NCBI GenBank assembly: GCA_003132405.1
Contig: PKXQ01000107.1
Location: 169,175 to 233,174, forward strand
Length of the DNA: 64,000 nucleotides
Reading direction: 5' to 3'
From: Acidobacteriaceae bacterium
GTDB lineage: Bacteria > Acidobacteriota > Terriglobia > Terriglobales > Acidobacteriaceae
Shown: positions 62,855-64,000 of the stretch, piece by piece
Position numbering within the stretch: the stretch's first letter is position 1
Layout of the letters: every line of letters begins with the position of its first letter
Notes under the pieces: model-generated
The model's input: the letters and a program-made list of their open reading frames with translations, nothing else
Told to the model about the DNA's origin: nothing
Databases searched by the model: none
Program-made: the position numbers and the translations under genes

Positions 62855-63150
62855 TCTTCGTGTCCAACGGAATCGTTCCACAGTCAGGGCTGAACTGAAA
62901 AAAGCGCCTTCCCCGAAAGGCAGACGTCATTTTTTCTCCCGCAGCAAATGGCCGATCCAACAAGATAGACACAGTGAAAGCCACTGTCAATTTTTCTGGT
63001 TTATCAAAATAGACTATAGGTTTATACGATTTTCGCGACATTGACTAAGGTTTCGTCGCTGTGATTCTATTGAACCTCGACTCGCGCCAGCTGGCCAGCA
63101 AATGTGGTCCGGCACTGGGCGTCACATGAATATTCCGAACATGGTGAACT
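62855..63150. other. Intergenic region between the Tat protein and the cyclase-family gene
   Basis: About 296 bp separate these divergent genes and must hold both promoters. The part 62980-63050 is AT-rich. I found no convincing inverted repeat, -35/-10 pair, small gene or RNA. Confidence 0.4.
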
Positions 63151-63960
63151 ATGCAGAACTTTCACGGCTTCAAGATTGTCGATTTAAGCGTATGTATTGA
63201 TGAGGGATTCCCGCTGACATGGCCTTCCCTGCCGCCGGTCCAGAAGCGTACGGCGAACTGGTTCGAGCGCGTTGAGGGAAGCCATGGCCAGGTGCTGGTT
63301 CCATCGATAGGAGCGTTCTACTCGCAGGCGCTTTCCATCGACGAGCACACCGGAACACACGTCGATTATCCCACGCACAACATCCCTGCATCGCGCTCCG
63401 GTCTACCAAATGCGGGCCTCGCCGGGGATCGGAGTGGAGACGAGTATCCGCTTGAAAATCTGTGCGGCCCGGCAGCGGTCGTAGATGTACGCTCCATCTT
63501 GGACCAGGCGCCTCCAGGAATAAGTCCGGCGATTACACCAGCATTGCTTGAGCAATGGGAAGGTGTACACGGACGCATCAAAGACGACGACGTAGTACTG
63601 CTAAACAGCGGCTATTGCGACAAGTATTTTGCGCCGCTGCCCGCCGGCGACAGGATGCTCGAACCCGTGACTACTCGACAGTTTCCCGGCTGGCCGGCTC
63701 CTACGCCGTCAGCCGTCGAGTTCTTGCACAACCGTGGCGTGCGTCACATCGGCATAACGGCGCCCAGCATCGGCGCCGTGGAAGACCTGGGTGCAGCACA
63801 CCTCGCAGGCTTGTCTCGAGGCATGTCGTTCACCGAGATGTTGATCAATGTGAGTGCAGTTCCGCCGCGAGGGGCGTGGTTCTTCATGCTCCCGCTGAGG
63901 ATTGCCGCGCAGAGTGGCGGCCCCGGACGGGCTATCGCCATGGTTCCGGTTGGGCAATGA
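63151..63960 (+). CDS. Cyclase family protein (kynurenine formamidase-like metal hydrolase)
   Basis: A 269-residue protein. The metal-binding motif HxGTHxDxPxH is intact as HTGTHVDYPTH, with His66, His70, Asp72 and His76. The later ITAPSIG and NVSAVPPRG segments are typical of the fold. Members hydrolyse N-formylkynurenine or cyclic amides and lactones using Zn or Mn. No tryptophan-degradation genes are nearby, so a sugar lactone or cyclic amide substrate is possible. A usable Shine-Dalgarno sequence is not obvious before the ATG at 63151. It lies at the right edge of the window and its downstream partners cannot be seen. Confidence 0.85.
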   Translation: MQNFHGFKIVDLSVCIDEGFPLTWPSLPPVQKRTANWFERVEGSHGQVLVPSIGAFYSQALSIDEHTGTHVDYPTHNIPASRSGLPNAGLAGDRSGDEYPLENLCGPAAVVDVRSILDQAPPGISPAITPALLEQWEGVHGRIKDDDVVLLNSGYCDKYFAPLPAGDRMLEPVTTRQFPGWPAPTPSAVEFLHNRGVRHIGITAPSIGAVEDLGAAHLAGLSRGMSFTEMLINVSAVPPRGAWFFMLPLRIAAQSGGPGRAIAMVPVGQ

Positions 63961-64000
63961 GGGTGAATTGCTCCAAAGGTGATTTCGCTACTCTGAAGTG

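Noticed and set aside
1..64000. Insertion sequences, prophage, CRISPR, tRNA or rRNA
   Set aside because: No transposase, integrase, repeat-spacer pattern, tRNA-like cloverleaf or rRNA segment was recognised.

Overview
The window looks like a carbohydrate-catabolism region from an acidobacterium, most likely class Terriglobia. Three ~1,100-residue Oar-like TonB-dependent receptors with N-terminal carboxypeptidase-regulatory domains, several secreted glycosidases, RhaI/RhaB/RhaD-type rhamnose genes, no SusD partner and a mid-50s GC content (judged by eye) all point there. Taxonomy is inferred from gene content. I saw no rRNA, tRNA, CRISPR array, transposase or phage gene.

Layout. (1) 1-7.9 kb: an SDR and a sugar epimerase on +, facing a minus-strand sugar-acid operon of GntR/FadR regulator, rhamnonate-dehydratase-like enolase, DHDPS-like aldolase/dehydratase, a metallo-beta-lactamase-fold protein without its metal ligands, and a CehA/McbA-type protein. 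(2) 7.9-21.4 kb: a GH106-type rhamnosidase diverging from a TonB receptor, which is followed by GH13, MGH1/GH63-like and GH31 glycosidases. (3) 21.4-31.4 kb, minus: zinc alcohol dehydrogenase, TonB receptor, GH36/raffinose-synthase-like hydrolase, a relic of an MGH1 gene, a GlcD-type oxidase, cyanase and an SDR. (4) 31.6-34.3 kb: three abutting gene remnants (SDR, rhamnosidase, sugar-acid dehydratase), two of them with frameshifts. (5) 34.4-46.7 kb: regulator 1, then the + strand rhamnose operon rhaI-rhaB-rhaD/SDR, rhaT-like, mutarotase, SSS symporter, a 69-residue membrane protein and a truncated GH36-like gene. (6) 46.7-60.0 kb, minus: a second rhamnoside operon of TonB receptor, GH78 rhamnosidase, ketol-isomerase, permease, IlvD, a second rhaI and a truncated second rhaB. 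(7) 60.5-64 kb: regulator 2, a Tat-exported nucleoside-hydrolase-like protein and a cyclase-family hydrolase.

Inferred logic: outer-membrane receptors import rhamnose-containing oligosaccharides, GH106 and GH78 enzymes release L-rhamnose, and the sugar is used either through the phosphorylative route (isomerase, kinase, aldolase/dehydrogenase) or through sugar-acid dehydratases and aldolases. The alpha-glucan set (GH13, MGH1, GH31) forms a parallel module.

Most novel points: two paralogous regulators that join an IclR-type winged helix to a periplasmic-binding-protein sugar sensor; a ~70-bp promoter architecture shared by the alcohol dehydrogenase and GH78-operon promoters; a second shared operator with identical geometry at the GntR operon and GH106/TonB intergenic region; a probable ACG start codon; and several rearrangement scars where paralogous genes end abruptly against each other.
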